This document shows positions 47,080-56,781 of a stretch of DNA of 64,000 nt, piece after piece. Under the pieces are notes generated by a model that saw only the letters and a list, made by a program, of their open reading frames with translations, did no database searches and had not been told where the DNA came from. The first letter of the stretch is position 1. Each line of letters begins with the position of its first letter. The DNA is taken from contig JAHHHD010000002.1 in the NCBI GenBank assembly GCA_019359505.1, positions 248,001 through 312,000 of the forward strand, read 5' to 3'. Position numbers and translations under genes: made by a program. The stretch is from Drouetiella hepatica Uher 2000/2452. GTDB taxonomy: Bacteria; Cyanobacteriota; Cyanobacteriia; Elainellales; Elainellaceae.

Positions 47080-47640
47080 ATGACTCAAGAACAACGTGGG
47101 GTAACGGTCTGGTTTACAGGTCTAAGCGGCGCGGGTAAGACGACCATCCGGATGGAGGTCGAGCAGCAGCTTCGGGCACAAGGGCACAGAGTAGAGGTTT
47201 TGGATGGTGATATTGTGCGCCAGAACCTCACCAAAGGCTTGGGCTTTAGTAAGGAAGACCGAGATGAAAATATTCGCCGGATTGGGTTTGTGGCTCATCT
47301 GCTGAGCCGCAATGGGGTAATTGTGCTGGTTTCTGCCATTTCTCCCTATCGGCAAATCCGGGACGAAGTGCGCGAGAAGATTGGCGACTTTATTGAGGTC
47401 TACGTCAACGCGCCGCTGGCAGTCTGCGAACAGCGAGACGTAAAGGGGCTGTACAAAAAAGCTCGTGCTGGGGAAATCAAGCAGTTTACGGGCATCGACG
47501 ACCCCTACGAACCACCGCTCAATGCAGAAGTAGAATGCAGAACCGATGAGGAGAGCCTCTCTGAGAGCGCTTTAAGGGTGATGAAAGCGCTCCATAACTT
47601 GGGGTATGTGGCTCAAGATAAGGCGATCCTGAATCTCTAA
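47080..47640 (+). CDS. cysC: Adenylyl-sulfate kinase
   Basis: 186 residues of APS kinase, which makes PAPS from APS and ATP in sulfate assimilation. P-loop GLSGAGKTTI, then VLDGDIVRQNLTKGLGFSKE, ISPYRQIRDEVREKIGDFIE, and GLYKKARAGEIKQFTGIDDP with the APS-binding lid. Full-length single-domain enzyme. Its 3' end overlaps the convergent FTR1-like gene by 4 bp. Confidence 0.96.
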   Translation: MTQEQRGVTVWFTGLSGAGKTTIRMEVEQQLRAQGHRVEVLDGDIVRQNLTKGLGFSKEDRDENIRRIGFVAHLLSRNGVIVLVSAISPYRQIRDEVREKIGDFIEVYVNAPLAVCEQRDVKGLYKKARAGEIKQFTGIDDPYEPPLNAEVECRTDEESLSESALRVMKALHNLGYVAQDKAILNL

Positions 47641-48584
47641 TTCTTAACAGGCGATCGCCCAGCATCCGATGCTGCTGAAGCGGAGGCAGGTGAAAACTTG
47701 CCGCCTAGACTTTGGAAATAAATGCTGCCCACGGTCAGCAAAAAAGTGAGGTAGGCGATCGCCTGCACCCAGTAGAGCCGCTGGGTGTAGCCAAAGAACG
47801 ACTTCAGCAGAATGCCGGGAAACTGGCGATCGGGCAAAACCTGGCTCAGATCCCAGACCTGCCCACCTAGGATGCAGGAGGCGCGTGTTTGAGGGCAAAG
47901 GGTGGCAAACTGTGGATCAACCTGTGCTAAAGCCGCCACCGCGCCGTTGAAGTGCCGCAGAGCGCCTACTACCAGCCCGGAGACAATCAGCAGTAGCAGA
48001 ACTCCCATAAATTGAAAGAACTGCCGTAGGTTAATCTTTACGCCCAGGCGAAACAGCAAAAAGCCGATGCCCGTTGCGCCCAAGAGTCCGGCGATCGCTC
48101 CTGCCAAGGGCAGCCAGCCTTCCTGAAACTGAGCAGAGATGAACACAACGGTTTCAAAGCCTTCTCGCAGTACGGCAATTAGGATTAACCCAAAGATGCC
48201 CCAACCTGCGTCAGTTTTTTGGAGCGCCACAGACACCGCGCCCTCCAGTTCCCCCTTAAGCGATCGCGCTTGCTGCGTCATCCACACCAGCATCCAGGTG
48301 AGCAGGACGATCGCTCCTACGCCGAAGATGCCCTCCAGAAGCGGCTTGAGGACGGGTGCGTAAGGTTGATTAGACTGTTTGAGTGTCAGCAAGGCTCCGT
48401 TGAATACAATGCCAATCAGCACGCTTGCGGCGATGCCTGCGGCAATACCTGCATAGACCCAAGTATTCAGGCGGTCTTGCCCTGCCTTTTTGAGGTAAGC
48501 CAACACGATCCCTACGACTAAAGCCGCTTCTACGCCTTCTCGTAGGGTAATGACAAAGGTCGGTAAAGCTGGGGTAATATCCAT
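47637..48584 (-). CDS. FTR1-family iron permease
   Basis: 315 residues, about seven transmembrane helices. The two REGxE iron-binding motifs are in LREGVEAALVVGIVLAYL (near the N-terminus) and LREGFETVVFISAQF. Related to yeast Ftr1p and E. coli EfeU, which import iron with a ferroxidase-like partner. No efeO/efeB genes adjoin. The C-terminal third is less conserved. The iron substrate is inferred from the family. Confidence 0.92.
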   Translation of the reverse strand: MDITPALPTFVITLREGVEAALVVGIVLAYLKKAGQDRLNTWVYAGIAAGIAASVLIGIVFNGALLTLKQSNQPYAPVLKPLLEGIFGVGAIVLLTWMLVWMTQQARSLKGELEGAVSVALQKTDAGWGIFGLILIAVLREGFETVVFISAQFQEGWLPLAGAIAGLLGATGIGFLLFRLGVKINLRQFFQFMGVLLLLIVSGLVVGALRHFNGAVAALAQVDPQFATLCPQTRASCILGGQVWDLSQVLPDRQFPGILLKSFFGYTQRLYWVQAIAYLTFLLTVGSIYFQSLGGKFSPASASAASDAGRSPVKN

Positions 48585-48644
48585 CAGCGAAGGTTCTAGA
48601 TTGAGTTCTCACCTTTAAGGTAACGCGCAAGGCAGCACGTTTCT

Positions 48645-48778
48645 CTCAAAAAATAACTCCTTGGATCTAAGCGCGTAGCGCTATATAGCCGCCACCAGTT
48701 TGCTTAGGGCATTTGGGGTGGAGCGCTACGCGCTCCACCCCAAATGCCCCCGTCCCAACCGCCAGGGCGGTTGTCGTG
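48645..48778. repeat. Family D fragment joined to family A repeat copy 6
   Basis: 48645-48683 matches the right arm of the 3191 element (AACTCCTTGGATCTAAGCGC). 48684-48778 is a family A copy in reverse orientation with the stem GGGCATTTGGGGTGGAGCGC. The A-D junction recurs at 3176-3200. Confidence 0.75.
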
Positions 48779-48808
48779 TTTTTGATTTTTACCTGTGCAT
48801 ATTTTTGC

Positions 48809-49909
48809 CTAGGCAGGCTGACTCAGTGCCCCTGATAAATAGTCAGCTGCGGCTTCCACCAGAGCGATCGCATTCTCGTACATCATGCGGGTAGGTCCCA
48901 GCATGCCCACGCTACCCACAGGCACCGTACCGCGCTGATAGGTCGCAGACACCAAGGCACAAGTTCGCATCGGCTCTAGAGGATTTTCGGCTCCGATGCG
49001 AATGGTGACGCGCTTGCCCAGTGCGCCAGGTTCAGTGGGTTCACACAGCATGGGTTCACAGATCAGCGACCAGAGCTGATCCTGCTCTGATTCCAAAAGC
49101 TGCATGATCGTCTGCACCTGCTGAAGCTCTGAGAACTCTGGCTGACGACGAAGGACTTCTGCCACGCCGCTAATCAAAATTTGCGTCGAGAGAGCCATGC
49201 CGCTACGGCGCTTTAGCTCTGTCAAAGAAGTATGGATTAGATCCACATAGCGATCGAACTCGCGCCCCAAATCGCTCCAGTTGAGGGTAGACAAATCGTT
49301 AATCGATCGCCCGCGAAGCTGGCTGTTGAGAAAATTGGAGAGAATTTGCAGCTCTCGATCGAGTTGTTCTGGATCGGGGTAGCTCTCCTCTTGCATCTGA
49401 GGCAGGCTCACCATAATCGACTGTGTAGCGTAAGAGTCCAGCACCACCACCAGCATTACCCGACGCGGATCAATCTGCACCAGCTGCAAGTGTCGCAGGT
49501 GAGCTGCGCTAGTTTGCGGCATGGTGACTAAGGCAATGTAGCCGCTGAGGGTAGACAAGATTTGGGCGGCTTCGCGAAGCAGCACCTCTAAGCCGTTTTC
49601 TTCCCAGTTCAGCTGTTCCGAGAGCAAATGGTCTGCCTGACGAGCGATCGCGTCTGAAGGAGTCACCAGGCGATCGACATAGATGCGATAGCCTGAATCA
49701 GAAGGTACCCGCCCAGCAGAGGTGTGGGGTTGGTAGAGCAAACCCGCTTTTTCCAAATAGCCCATGGCATTCCGAATCGTTGCTGGACTCACTCTAGGGT
49801 TAAAGTCTTCTACAAGTGCTTCAGAACCCACAGGTCGAGCTGTGGCGATATATTGGCGCACCGTTGCTCCAAGCACTAGCTGTTGGCGAGGACTAAGCTT
49901 CACTTGCAT
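48809..49909 (-). CDS. hrcA: Heat-inducible transcription repressor HrcA
   Basis: 366 residues. An N-terminal winged helix ([40 protein letters not shown]) binds the CIRCE operator of groE and related genes. The C-terminal GAF-like part is longer and ends with [20 protein letters not shown]. Full length. It lies 57 bp downstream of a rhodanese gene on the same strand, so the two are probably an operon. No CIRCE sequence was seen in the window. Confidence 0.95.
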   Translation of the reverse strand: MQVKLSPRQQLVLGATVRQYIATARPVGSEALVEDFNPRVSPATIRNAMGYLEKAGLLYQPHTSAGRVPSDSGYRIYVDRLVTPSDAIARQADHLLSEQLNWEENGLEVLLREAAQILSTLSGYIALVTMPQTSAAHLRHLQLVQIDPRRVMLVVVLDSYATQSIMVSLPQMQEESYPDPEQLDRELQILSNFLNSQLRGRSINDLSTLNWSDLGREFDRYVDLIHTSLTELKRRSGMALSTQILISGVAEVLRRQPEFSELQQVQTIMQLLESEQDQLWSLICEPMLCEPTEPGALGKRVTIRIGAENPLEPMRTCALVSATYQRGTVPVGSVGMLGPTRMMYENAIALVEAAADYLSGALSQPA

Positions 49910-49966
49910 GGACGGTTCAGGGAAGGGGACAGGGAGATCAAAGTTGGACAGACCTGAGATGGGGGG

Positions 49967-50314
49967 TCAATAGCGCGGAACGGTCGAATCAACGATCGCC
50001 GCATAAGCTTCAATACCGCCTGATATATTTCTGACACGGGTGAAGCCCTGCTGGTGTAACCAACTGCACATTTGTGCCGATCGCATTCCGTGATGGCACA
50101 AGACCAAGGTTTCGACATCTGCTTCAAAGCGGCTGTGAATATTTTCTGCCCAGTCAGCAAATTGGCTGAGCGGCAAATTCACAAAGCCGTCGAGCTGGGC
50201 GATTTCCAACTCTTCTGGCTCTCGCACATCAATGAGCTGTAAGCTCGGCTCGGCAATCCGTCGAGCTAACTCCTCAACACTAATTTGGGGGTCTACAGAG
50301 GGAAGTTTAGGCAT
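49967..50314 (-). CDS. Rhodanese-like sulfurtransferase domain protein
   Basis: 115 residues, a single rhodanese domain: VDPQISVEELARRIAEP, LIDVREPEELEIAQLDGFVN and the active-site loop LVLCHHGMRSAQMCSWL with the catalytic Cys. Similar to GlpE/PspE-type proteins that move sulfane sulfur. Upstream of hrcA on the same strand. Confidence 0.92.
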   Translation of the reverse strand: MPKLPSVDPQISVEELARRIAEPSLQLIDVREPEELEIAQLDGFVNLPLSQFADWAENIHSRFEADVETLVLCHHGMRSAQMCSWLHQQGFTRVRNISGGIEAYAAIVDSTVPRY

Positions 50315-51238
50315 CGCTATTTCTGGCAGTTAGCTGTTTCTGGTAATTCTGTTTCTGGCAATTTTTAACAATTATGTCTGGCAATTATTATGAGAATTAC
50401 CAGCTTTTTTCAGGTTAGACTTTTCAGATTTAAAGTATTTCTTCATATGTACCTCACGTTACCCGGATTATCCTCAAGATGGCAAGGAAAGCAAGGCGCG
50501 TTCAACTATACCTGCATAGATCCAACAATTTGTCAACTGCATTAGTATGCAAAAAACCTGCACTAAATGCTGTTTAAGTAAGCCCAATCGGGTGAAGTGC
50601 GGATGCAGTTTAAGCTCCCAGCATTGAAAGATGGTAGGAGTCAAAGCAGAGGCATTTGAAAATGTGGCAAAAACTTATTCAGGCGACTGCGATCACTTCT
50701 GCCCTCTATCTGGTTATGGGCATGAGTAAACCCCCAATGGGCGGCTCAACTGTCCAGTTTCAACTCTCGGAAAACCTTCAGCATTCTCTCAATACGTTCA
50801 ACGCTAAACCCTAGCTTTGCGCAGCGCTATCCTTCGTAGAGGCTTAAAGCTTTAATCTCTTAAAACCCTAATCTAAAGACTCAGTGACGATCGCCCTGCC
50901 GCTACACCAACGATCATAGCTGTTTCCTGGGCAGTCTTTCAAAAAAGGGGTTCGTGATAAAAAACTAGAGACTCTGCCTTACCCGACGCTCCCGAAGGGT
51001 AGGGCAAAGCCTCCTACAGATTATGTTCATACTTAGCCCTATTGAACAAGTTAAGTATGGTTAAGCGCAAAGACGGCTCTTGAGCCAGATCTAGCTCAGC
51101 CGATTGAAAAGAATTCTGGAAAATGCGGCGATCGCTCAACCTCTCTGCTACCGTAAATAAATCATGGCTGAGAGCAGCGCCAAGCATGGCTAAGAGCGCA
51201 AAGACTCCAGGTTTTCAAAGGTTCAGGTTGGCGGCACT
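50315..51238. other. Long region upstream of lysC with one possible small ORF
   Basis: Apart from the 50-codon frame at 50662-50814 and a short palindrome at 50976-51005 (GCCTTACCC, GGGTAGGGC), nothing is recognised. It must contain the lysC promoter. Confidence 0.4.
50662..50814 (+). CDS. Possible 50-residue small membrane peptide
   Basis: Opens with ATG 50662, preceded by AGAGG about 10 nt upstream. The N-terminal half is hydrophobic (LIQATAITSALYLVMGMS) and the rest polar (TVQFQLSENLQHSLNTFN), as for a small signal-anchored peptide. No family recognised. Coding status rests only on start, ribosome site and composition. Confidence 0.35.
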   Translation: MWQKLIQATAITSALYLVMGMSKPPMGGSTVQFQLSENLQHSLNTFNAKP

Positions 51239-53050
51239 ATGGCATTGATTGTCCAGAAATATGGCGGTACATCGGTTGGGTCGGTTGAGAGAATCCAGGC
51301 GGTTGCCCAGCGAGTGATTAAAGCGGTTAAAGCCGGACATTCTTTGGTAGTGGTGGTTTCGGCAATGGGAAAAACCACTGACGGACTCGTGAAGCTGGCA
51401 CACGAGATTTCTCCTGTCCCCAACCGTCGCGAGATGGATATGCTGCTCTCGACCGGAGAACAGATCTCGATCGCTCTCCTCAGCATGGCGCTCCAGGAAA
51501 TGGGACAACCCGCAATTTCCATGACAGGCGCACAGGTAGGCATTGTCACCGAAGCCGAACATACCCGTGCCCGTATTCTTAGCATTGAGACTGAGCGGAT
51601 GCAGCGACATTTGCGCGAGGGGCGCGTGGTAGTGGTTGCCGGATTTCAGGGCGTTTCTAGCCATGACGATCTAGAGATTACGACCCTAGGACGGGGCGGA
51701 TCTGACACCTCTGCTGTGGCATTAGCAGCGGCTCTGAAAGCCTATGCTTGCGAGATTTATACCGACGTTCCCGGCATCTTGACTACCGATCCGCGACTGG
51801 TGCCCGACGCTCAGCTCATGGCGGAAATCACCTCAGATGAGATGCTGGAACTGGCAAGTCTTGGGGCAAAAGTTCTGCATCCGCGAGCTGTGGAAATTGC
51901 CCGCAACTATGGCGTGATGCTGGTGGTGCGATCGAGCTGGTCAGACGATCCGGGAACAAGAGTGGTGTCTCCGCTGCCACAGCCGCGATCGCTTCAGGGG
52001 TTAGAAATTGCTCAACCTGTGGATGCGATTGAGTTTGATACCGATCAGGCAAAGGTGGCGATGCTACGCGTTCCCGATCGCCCTGGGATTGCAGCACGAT
52101 TGTTTGGTGAAATTGCCCGTCAGAGTCTAGATGTCGATCTGATCATTCAGTCAATTCATGAGGGCAACACCAACGACATTGCCTTTACGGTCAGAAAAAA
52201 CTCCCTCAATCGCGCCGAGGCGGTAGCCGCAGCGATCGCCCCTGCCCTGCGCAATGCTGACCCAGCGGTTGGAGAAGCCGAGGTTATGGTAGAGCGCCAC
52301 ATCGCCAAAGTCAGCATTGCCGGAGCCGGAATGATTGGACGACCAGGCGTAGCGGCACAAATGTTTTCTACTCTGGCGGCGGCGGGAATTAATATCCAAA
52401 TGATCTCAACCTCAGAGGTAAAGATTAGCTGCGCGGTGGCGGCGGAAGACTGCGATCGCGCCATTGCTGCCCTCTGTGACGTGTTTCAAGTCAGCAGTTC
52501 TCCGGCGCGTGGACATCATCCTGAGGCGATCGCCTCAAATCTTTCCCCTGTCCGAGGAGCAGCGCTCGATCTCAAACAGGCTCAATTGGCGATACGTCAT
52601 GTGCCCGATCGCCCTGGCATGGCAGCTCAGATTTTTACGCTTCTGGCAAACTGCAACATCAGTGTAGACATGATTATTCAGTCTCAGCGCTGCCGTCTAA
52701 TTGATGGGATCGCTACGCGGGACATCGCCTTTACCGTGGCACAGCAGGATGCGGAAGAAGCGAGAGCGCTCTTGCAAAAAGCCGCAGACGAATGGGGTCA
52801 TGGCGAAGTGACGGTCGATCCGGCGATCGCTAAGGTCAGCATTGTGGGCATAGGCATGGTGGGACGACCGGGCATTGCAGCGCGCATGTTTGAGGCGATC
52901 GCCCAACAGCAAATCAATATTCAGATGATTGCGACTTCTGAAATCAAAATTAGCTGCGTTGTGCCTGAATCAGACGGCGTACGGGCACTTCAAGTGATTC
53001 ATACTGCGTTTGATCTATCGGGTAGCGAGGCGATCGTGATTCCTGCCTAA
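51239..53050 (+). CDS. lysC: Aspartate kinase with four ACT domains
   Basis: 603 residues. The N-terminal amino-acid kinase domain (about 1-245) has [26 protein letters not shown] and [15 protein letters not shown]. Four ACT domains follow as two similar pairs ([20 protein letters not shown], then [20 protein letters not shown], and again [20 protein letters not shown] and [20 protein letters not shown]). It phosphorylates aspartate, opening the lysine/threonine/methionine pathway. The duplicated regulatory region is the known cyanobacterial arrangement and binds Lys/Thr. Full length; a hairpin repeat follows the stop. Confidence 0.96.
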   Translation: MALIVQKYGGTSVGSVERIQAVAQRVIKAVKAGHSLVVVVSAMGKTTDGLVKLAHEISPVPNRREMDMLLSTGEQISIALLSMALQEMGQPAISMTGAQVGIVTEAEHTRARILSIETERMQRHLREGRVVVVAGFQGVSSHDDLEITTLGRGGSDTSAVALAAALKAYACEIYTDVPGILTTDPRLVPDAQLMAEITSDEMLELASLGAKVLHPRAVEIARNYGVMLVVRSSWSDDPGTRVVSPLPQPRSLQGLEIAQPVDAIEFDTDQAKVAMLRVPDRPGIAARLFGEIARQSLDVDLIIQSIHEGNTNDIAFTVRKNSLNRAEAVAAAIAPALRNADPAVGEAEVMVERHIAKVSIAGAGMIGRPGVAAQMFSTLAAAGINIQMISTSEVKISCAVAAEDCDRAIAALCDVFQVSSSPARGHHPEAIASNLSPVRGAALDLKQAQLAIRHVPDRPGMAAQIFTLLANCNISVDMIIQSQRCRLIDGIATRDIAFTVAQQDAEEARALLQKAADEWGHGEVTVDPAIAKVSIVGIGMVGRPGIAARMFEAIAQQQINIQMIATSEIKISCVVPESDGVRALQVIHTAFDLSGSEAIVIPA

Positions 53051-53072
53051 AGCGCGTTATTAATTGGCGGTA

Positions 53073-53155
53073 GTCCTAAAGATTTTTGAAAGCCCCGCTC
53101 CGCGAGGCTTTCAAAAATTAACTCGCCCTAACTCAATTACGTAATGCCATAGCTA
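53073..53155. repeat. Family D hairpin repeat, reverse orientation
   Basis: A stem ATTTTTGAAAGCC / GGCTTTCAAAAAT (53082-53118) next to CCCTAACTCAATTACGTAAT. That arm matches the 3191 element, but the central stem differs. It may terminate lysC. Confidence 0.75.
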
Positions 53156-53292
53156 TTTGTCAAGTTTAAAACTTAGTGTCAATCGAAAAGATTGACCTAG
53201 AATACCCATCTGAAAAAGGCAATTGAAAATCTCTGTAAAAAGCACTGCTTCACATCAAAGCAAGACCTTGTGTACGAACGTACAACATCTAT

Positions 53293-53364
<72 letters not shown>

Positions 53365-53478
53365 GTGCTTAGAGATACGCCTCGGCGCATTCGTCACATC
53401 AGTACAGTTAAAGATGATAGCAGACTAATCACAGCTTGCTAAGATCTTCTCAGAAATAAAATTCTGGAACAATTCTCC

Positions 53479-54027
53479 ATGCCTTCGGGTAAAACCCACG
53501 ATCGCATCACCCTATGGTCTCTGCCTGTAGTAGCAGGACTGACTCTCGCGGCAACTCGGCATCTCGTCGGAACTCAGCAAGGCATGGCAACGCTGATGAT
53601 TTGCGCTGGGTTCCTGTTTGGAGGACTCATGTTGGGACCTGATCTCGACATTCATTCTGTGCAATACAAGCGCTGGGGCTGGCTGCGCTGGATCTGGTTG
53701 CCCTACCGAGGCAGCATGAAGCATCGATCGCCCTGGTCTCATGCGCCCATTACTGGAACGACCGTACGGGTTATTTATCTGCTGGCATGGCTGGGATTTG
53801 CGGGTTTTGCTAGCTTGGCGCTAGCAAACGAACTCTGGCAGTTGGGCTGGACTTGGGAAGATATTGGCAGCGTCATTAGGCAATTGCTCTGGCAACATCG
53901 GGTCGAAGCGATCGCCTTTATAGTGGGTCTAGAACTCGGAGCCTTTAGCCACTACACGGCTGACTGGCTAGTATCGTCCCACAAACGCAGTAAGAACGGT
54001 AAAGCAAAGAAGAAGGTTAAAAGATGA
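53479..54027 (+). CDS. DUF2227 metal-binding membrane protein
   Basis: 182 residues. DUF2227 landmarks are MPSGKTHDRITLWSLP at the N-terminus (His/Asp), LMLGPDLDIHSVQYKRW and SMKHRSPWSHAPITGT, potential metal ligands, with three or four hydrophobic segments between. The C-terminus is Lys-rich (KNGKAKKKVKR). The family is called putative metal-binding; the role is unknown. Monocistronic. Confidence 0.85.
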   Translation: MPSGKTHDRITLWSLPVVAGLTLAATRHLVGTQQGMATLMICAGFLFGGLMLGPDLDIHSVQYKRWGWLRWIWLPYRGSMKHRSPWSHAPITGTTVRVIYLLAWLGFAGFASLALANELWQLGWTWEDIGSVIRQLLWQHRVEAIAFIVGLELGAFSHYTADWLVSSHKRSKNGKAKKKVKR

Positions 54028-54212
54028 GCTGAGAGAAAATCAGGAGTGGCTGATTCCTACAACGCTTTGGAACATGGATTTAAGGTTGTACAGGTTGTTT
54101 AGTCGACGATCCTTTGCACTTGGTTAAGTGTGATTTATGCAATTGAAAATTGCTGTAACTTGGACTGGAGGGCTGGCTTAGAATAAGGGCAAATCTTCAC
54201 CTCCAACTCATC

Positions 54213-55034
54213 ATGACCGCTCCGCATTCAGAAACTCGTCAGCAGAGCCTCGACGCACTCCAACGCTTGATGGAAGTGGTCGCAAAGCTGCGATCGCCAG
54301 ACGGCTGCCCCTGGGATTTGGCACAGACCCCTGAAACCCTGATTCCCTATGTTCTGGAAGAAGCCTACGAGGTGGTGGATGCAATTCGGCAGGGTGAACC
54401 AGAGGCGATCGCCGATGAGTTGGGCGATTTGCTGCTGCAAGTCGTGTTACAGGCACAGATTGCCAGCGAAGCCGCACAGTTCGACCTTGCCACCGTGGCA
54501 GATCACATTTCGGAGAAGCTGATCCGGCGGCATCCCCATGTCTTTGGCGACGTAACCGTTGCTAGCGTTGATGAAGTCCATCAAAATTGGGAGCAAATCA
54601 AAGCGGCTGAGGAGGCAGCAAAGACTCAAGTGCAAACCCTTAGCCCTCGCCTCAGCCGCTACGGGCGATCGCTGCCCCCAATCACCGCCGCCCTGAAAAT
54701 CTCACAAAAGGCGGCATCTGTGGGGTTTGAGTGGGAAGATGTAGAGGGCGTATGGGAGAAATTTCAGGAGGAGCTGGGTGAATTTCGGCTGGCGATCGAG
54801 GAAGAAACCCAGGCACGGCAGCAAGAGGAATTGGGCGACCTGCTGTTCACAATCGTCAATCTAGCCCGCTGGTACGGGTTAGACCCGGATGCAGCTTTGC
54901 GGGGCACTAACCAGCGCTTTGTCGAACGGTTTAGTCAGGTAGAAGCTTTGAGTGAAGGGCGATCGCTTACCGACTACAGCTCGGAAGAATTGGAGGCATT
55001 TTGGCGACGGGCAAAGGCAAAGCTGAAGAAATAG
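54213..55034 (+). CDS. mazG: Nucleoside triphosphate pyrophosphohydrolase MazG
   Basis: 273 residues with two tandem MazG domains: RSPDGCPWDLAQTPETLIPY then EEAYEVVDAIRQGEPEAIAD and LGDLLLQVVLQAQI (EExxE and ExxD metal motifs), and the second FQEELGEFRLAIEEETQ and EELGDLLFTIVNLAR. It hydrolyses NTPs to NMP and PPi, a housecleaning role, and in E. coli tempers the MazEF response. Full length. Located 95 bp upstream of the PsbP-like gene. Confidence 0.96.
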   Translation: MTAPHSETRQQSLDALQRLMEVVAKLRSPDGCPWDLAQTPETLIPYVLEEAYEVVDAIRQGEPEAIADELGDLLLQVVLQAQIASEAAQFDLATVADHISEKLIRRHPHVFGDVTVASVDEVHQNWEQIKAAEEAAKTQVQTLSPRLSRYGRSLPPITAALKISQKAASVGFEWEDVEGVWEKFQEELGEFRLAIEEETQARQQEELGDLLFTIVNLARWYGLDPDAALRGTNQRFVERFSQVEALSEGRSLTDYSSEELEAFWRRAKAKLKK

Positions 55035-55129
55035 GGAAGCAAATTAGAGCGGCAATGAGATCGATCGGCGATCGTAGCGTCCCCCAAGCCAGTAAAATTT
55101 GAGGATGAAAGGTTTTAGGAAGTCTTGAG

Positions 55130-55672
55130 ATGCTGAAGCGAATTGCGGTCGTGCTGCTGGTAGTGCTGAGTTTGACGATACAAAGCTGTGCCCCTACCGT
55201 AGCTGGAGCCGGACTCAAAGGCTACGTTGAGAGCTATAAAGGGTACGAGTTTCTTTATCCCAACGGCTGGGTTCCGGTGAAGGTCAGCGACGCAGACGTG
55301 GTGCTACACGACATTATTGAAGAGACTGAAAACGCCAGCGTCATCATTAGCGACGTGCCAGATGGCAAAACCTTAGAGGAATTGGGTACGCCGAGCGAAG
55401 TGGGTTACAGGCTGTCAAAGAATGCGATCGCCCCCCCCGGCTCTAACCGCACGGCAGAACTCGTAGATGCCCAAGCTCGTCAAGTGGGTGATGAAACTTA
55501 CTACCTGTTGGAATATGCCGTTCAGTTGCCGACTCAGGCTCGTCACAATTTGGCTAGCGTTGTCGTGCGGCGCGGTCAGTTGTTTACCTACAATCTCTCC
55601 ACTACTGAGAAGCGCTGGGAAAAGTCTCAGGAGAAATTTCGTCAATCCGTAAAATCCTTCTCGGTTTACTAA
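55130..55672 (+). CDS. psbP: PsbP-like photosystem II lipoprotein (CyanoP)
   Basis: 180 residues. A lipoprotein signal peptide ends LTIQSC (lipobox), followed by the PsbP domain: GYVESYKGYEFLYPNGWVPV, HDIIEETENASVIISDV, VGYRLSKNAIAP and SVVVRRGQLFTYNLSTTEKR, ending KSFSVY. CyanoP is a thylakoid lumenal, membrane-tethered auxiliary factor of photosystem II assembly. Length and lipobox fit. Followed by a GGGGTTTTGGG hairpin. Confidence 0.93.
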   Translation: MLKRIAVVLLVVLSLTIQSCAPTVAGAGLKGYVESYKGYEFLYPNGWVPVKVSDADVVLHDIIEETENASVIISDVPDGKTLEELGTPSEVGYRLSKNAIAPPGSNRTAELVDAQARQVGDETYYLLEYAVQLPTQARHNLASVVVRRGQLFTYNLSTTEKRWEKSQEKFRQSVKSFSVY

Positions 55673-55693
55673 TAGCTTCAGCAGATTGCAAAC

Positions 55694-55730
55694 GGGGTTT
55701 TGGGTTGCGCGTAGCGCAACCCAAAACCCC
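55694..55730. repeat. Family E hairpin, possible psbP terminator
   Basis: GGGGTTTTGGGTTGCGC / complement, perfect 17-bp stem with loop GTA, 21 bp past the psbP stop. Its stem resembles the second hairpin at 24896. Confidence 0.75.
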
Positions 55731-55853
55731 AAAAAATTAACTTTTTGGAGAATCAACGAGCATTTATGCTCTACTGAGCTTAGCGAAATTATCCGCTAAA
55801 ACCGATCGCCTTTCAGGGTCTGAGTAAACAGAGACGAAGCTAAAATACTTCCT

Positions 55854-56777
55854 TTATTGGGTCAGTACATTAACAGAGTCTGGATAGTGAAACATATGCT
55901 TTGGCTGATCTCTAAGCAAAGTTCTTGATTGCTTGGAAAGATTTTTTGTTTTTCTTTTCTTCTGTTTTTCTAACTCTTCAAAAGTGTAAGTAGAAGGTAA
56001 ATTTAAGCGACGAATTCCTATTTTGATATAGTCTTCGTTAATCTCAATTCCAATAGATCTTCTTCCCAAGCGTTTGGCAACTGCACTGGTGGAGAAGCTA
56101 CCAGAGAATGGGTCTAGTACAAGATCTCCAACATTTGAAGAGGCTAAAATAATTCGCTCCAGAAGAGCTTCTGGTTTTTGAGTGGGATGATTTTCATATT
56201 CTTCCATCTTGAACCGTACTCGCGAAAAATCCCAAACGTTACCCGGCACTTTATGCGTGTTGTACGGCTGAGGAGGTTCTTTGCGATAGTCAATCAATTG
56301 ACGCTTTGCACCCGTCTTTGCCTCCACTTGGATATCGACAGCATTAAACGTATAGTTCTTTTCATGCTTCGTCAGCATAAGTATTGGCTCATATAGAGAT
56401 CCGAAGTGATTTTTAGCCTGTACTCCTGAGCTGTCGTAAGTCCAAACAATTCTGCTTTTAACGCAGAAACTTTTGCGGCACTTGATATCAAGGTAGGGCA
56501 TATTTTCTGTGCTGTTCATCAAGTAAAAAGTACCATTAGGCTTGAGAACACGATGGCATTCATCAATCCATTGATACGTCCAGCTCAGAAACTCTTCTTC
56601 TAACCAATCTTCAACTAGACCATCGAAATTTTTGCCAATGTTGTAAGGCGGATCGGCAAAAATTAGGTTAACCGATTCTGATTCAAGGCGCTTCAAGTTT
56701 TCAAGCGCATCCCCCTGAATGATGCAGTGAGAAGCGTCTTCATATATTTTGCTCTCTCCCTCAGCATTGAAAGTCAT
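55854..56777 (-). CDS. Site-specific DNA methyltransferase (beta-class, N6-adenine or N4-cytosine), orphan
   Basis: 307 residues from ATG 56777, 4 nt after the stop of the TPR gene. Catalytic motif IV is LIFADPPYNIGKNF and precedes the SAM motif I in VLDPFSGSFSTSAVAKRLGR, the beta-class order. Between them lie NHPTQKPEALLERII and the target-recognition part. It resembles YhdJ/Dam-like solitary enzymes. No restriction endonuclease is adjacent, so it is an orphan regulator or protection enzyme. The recognition site cannot be predicted from sequence. Confidence 0.9.
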   Translation of the reverse strand: MTFNAEGESKIYEDASHCIIQGDALENLKRLESESVNLIFADPPYNIGKNFDGLVEDWLEEEFLSWTYQWIDECHRVLKPNGTFYLMNSTENMPYLDIKCRKSFCVKSRIVWTYDSSGVQAKNHFGSLYEPILMLTKHEKNYTFNAVDIQVEAKTGAKRQLIDYRKEPPQPYNTHKVPGNVWDFSRVRFKMEEYENHPTQKPEALLERIILASSNVGDLVLDPFSGSFSTSAVAKRLGRRSIGIEINEDYIKIGIRRLNLPSTYTFEELEKQKKRKTKNLSKQSRTLLRDQPKHMFHYPDSVNVLTQ

Positions 56778-56781
56778 GACA

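Noticed and set aside
48809-49909. CIRCE operator upstream of hrcA or any heat-shock gene in the window
   Set aside because: No TTAGCACTC-N9-GAGTGCTAA-like inverted repeat was seen, and no groE or dnaK gene lies here.
50976-51005. A terminator or attenuator before lysC
   Set aside because: The stem GCCTTACCC/GGGTAGGGC is short, has no T-run and no leader peptide; it is more like a repeat remnant.
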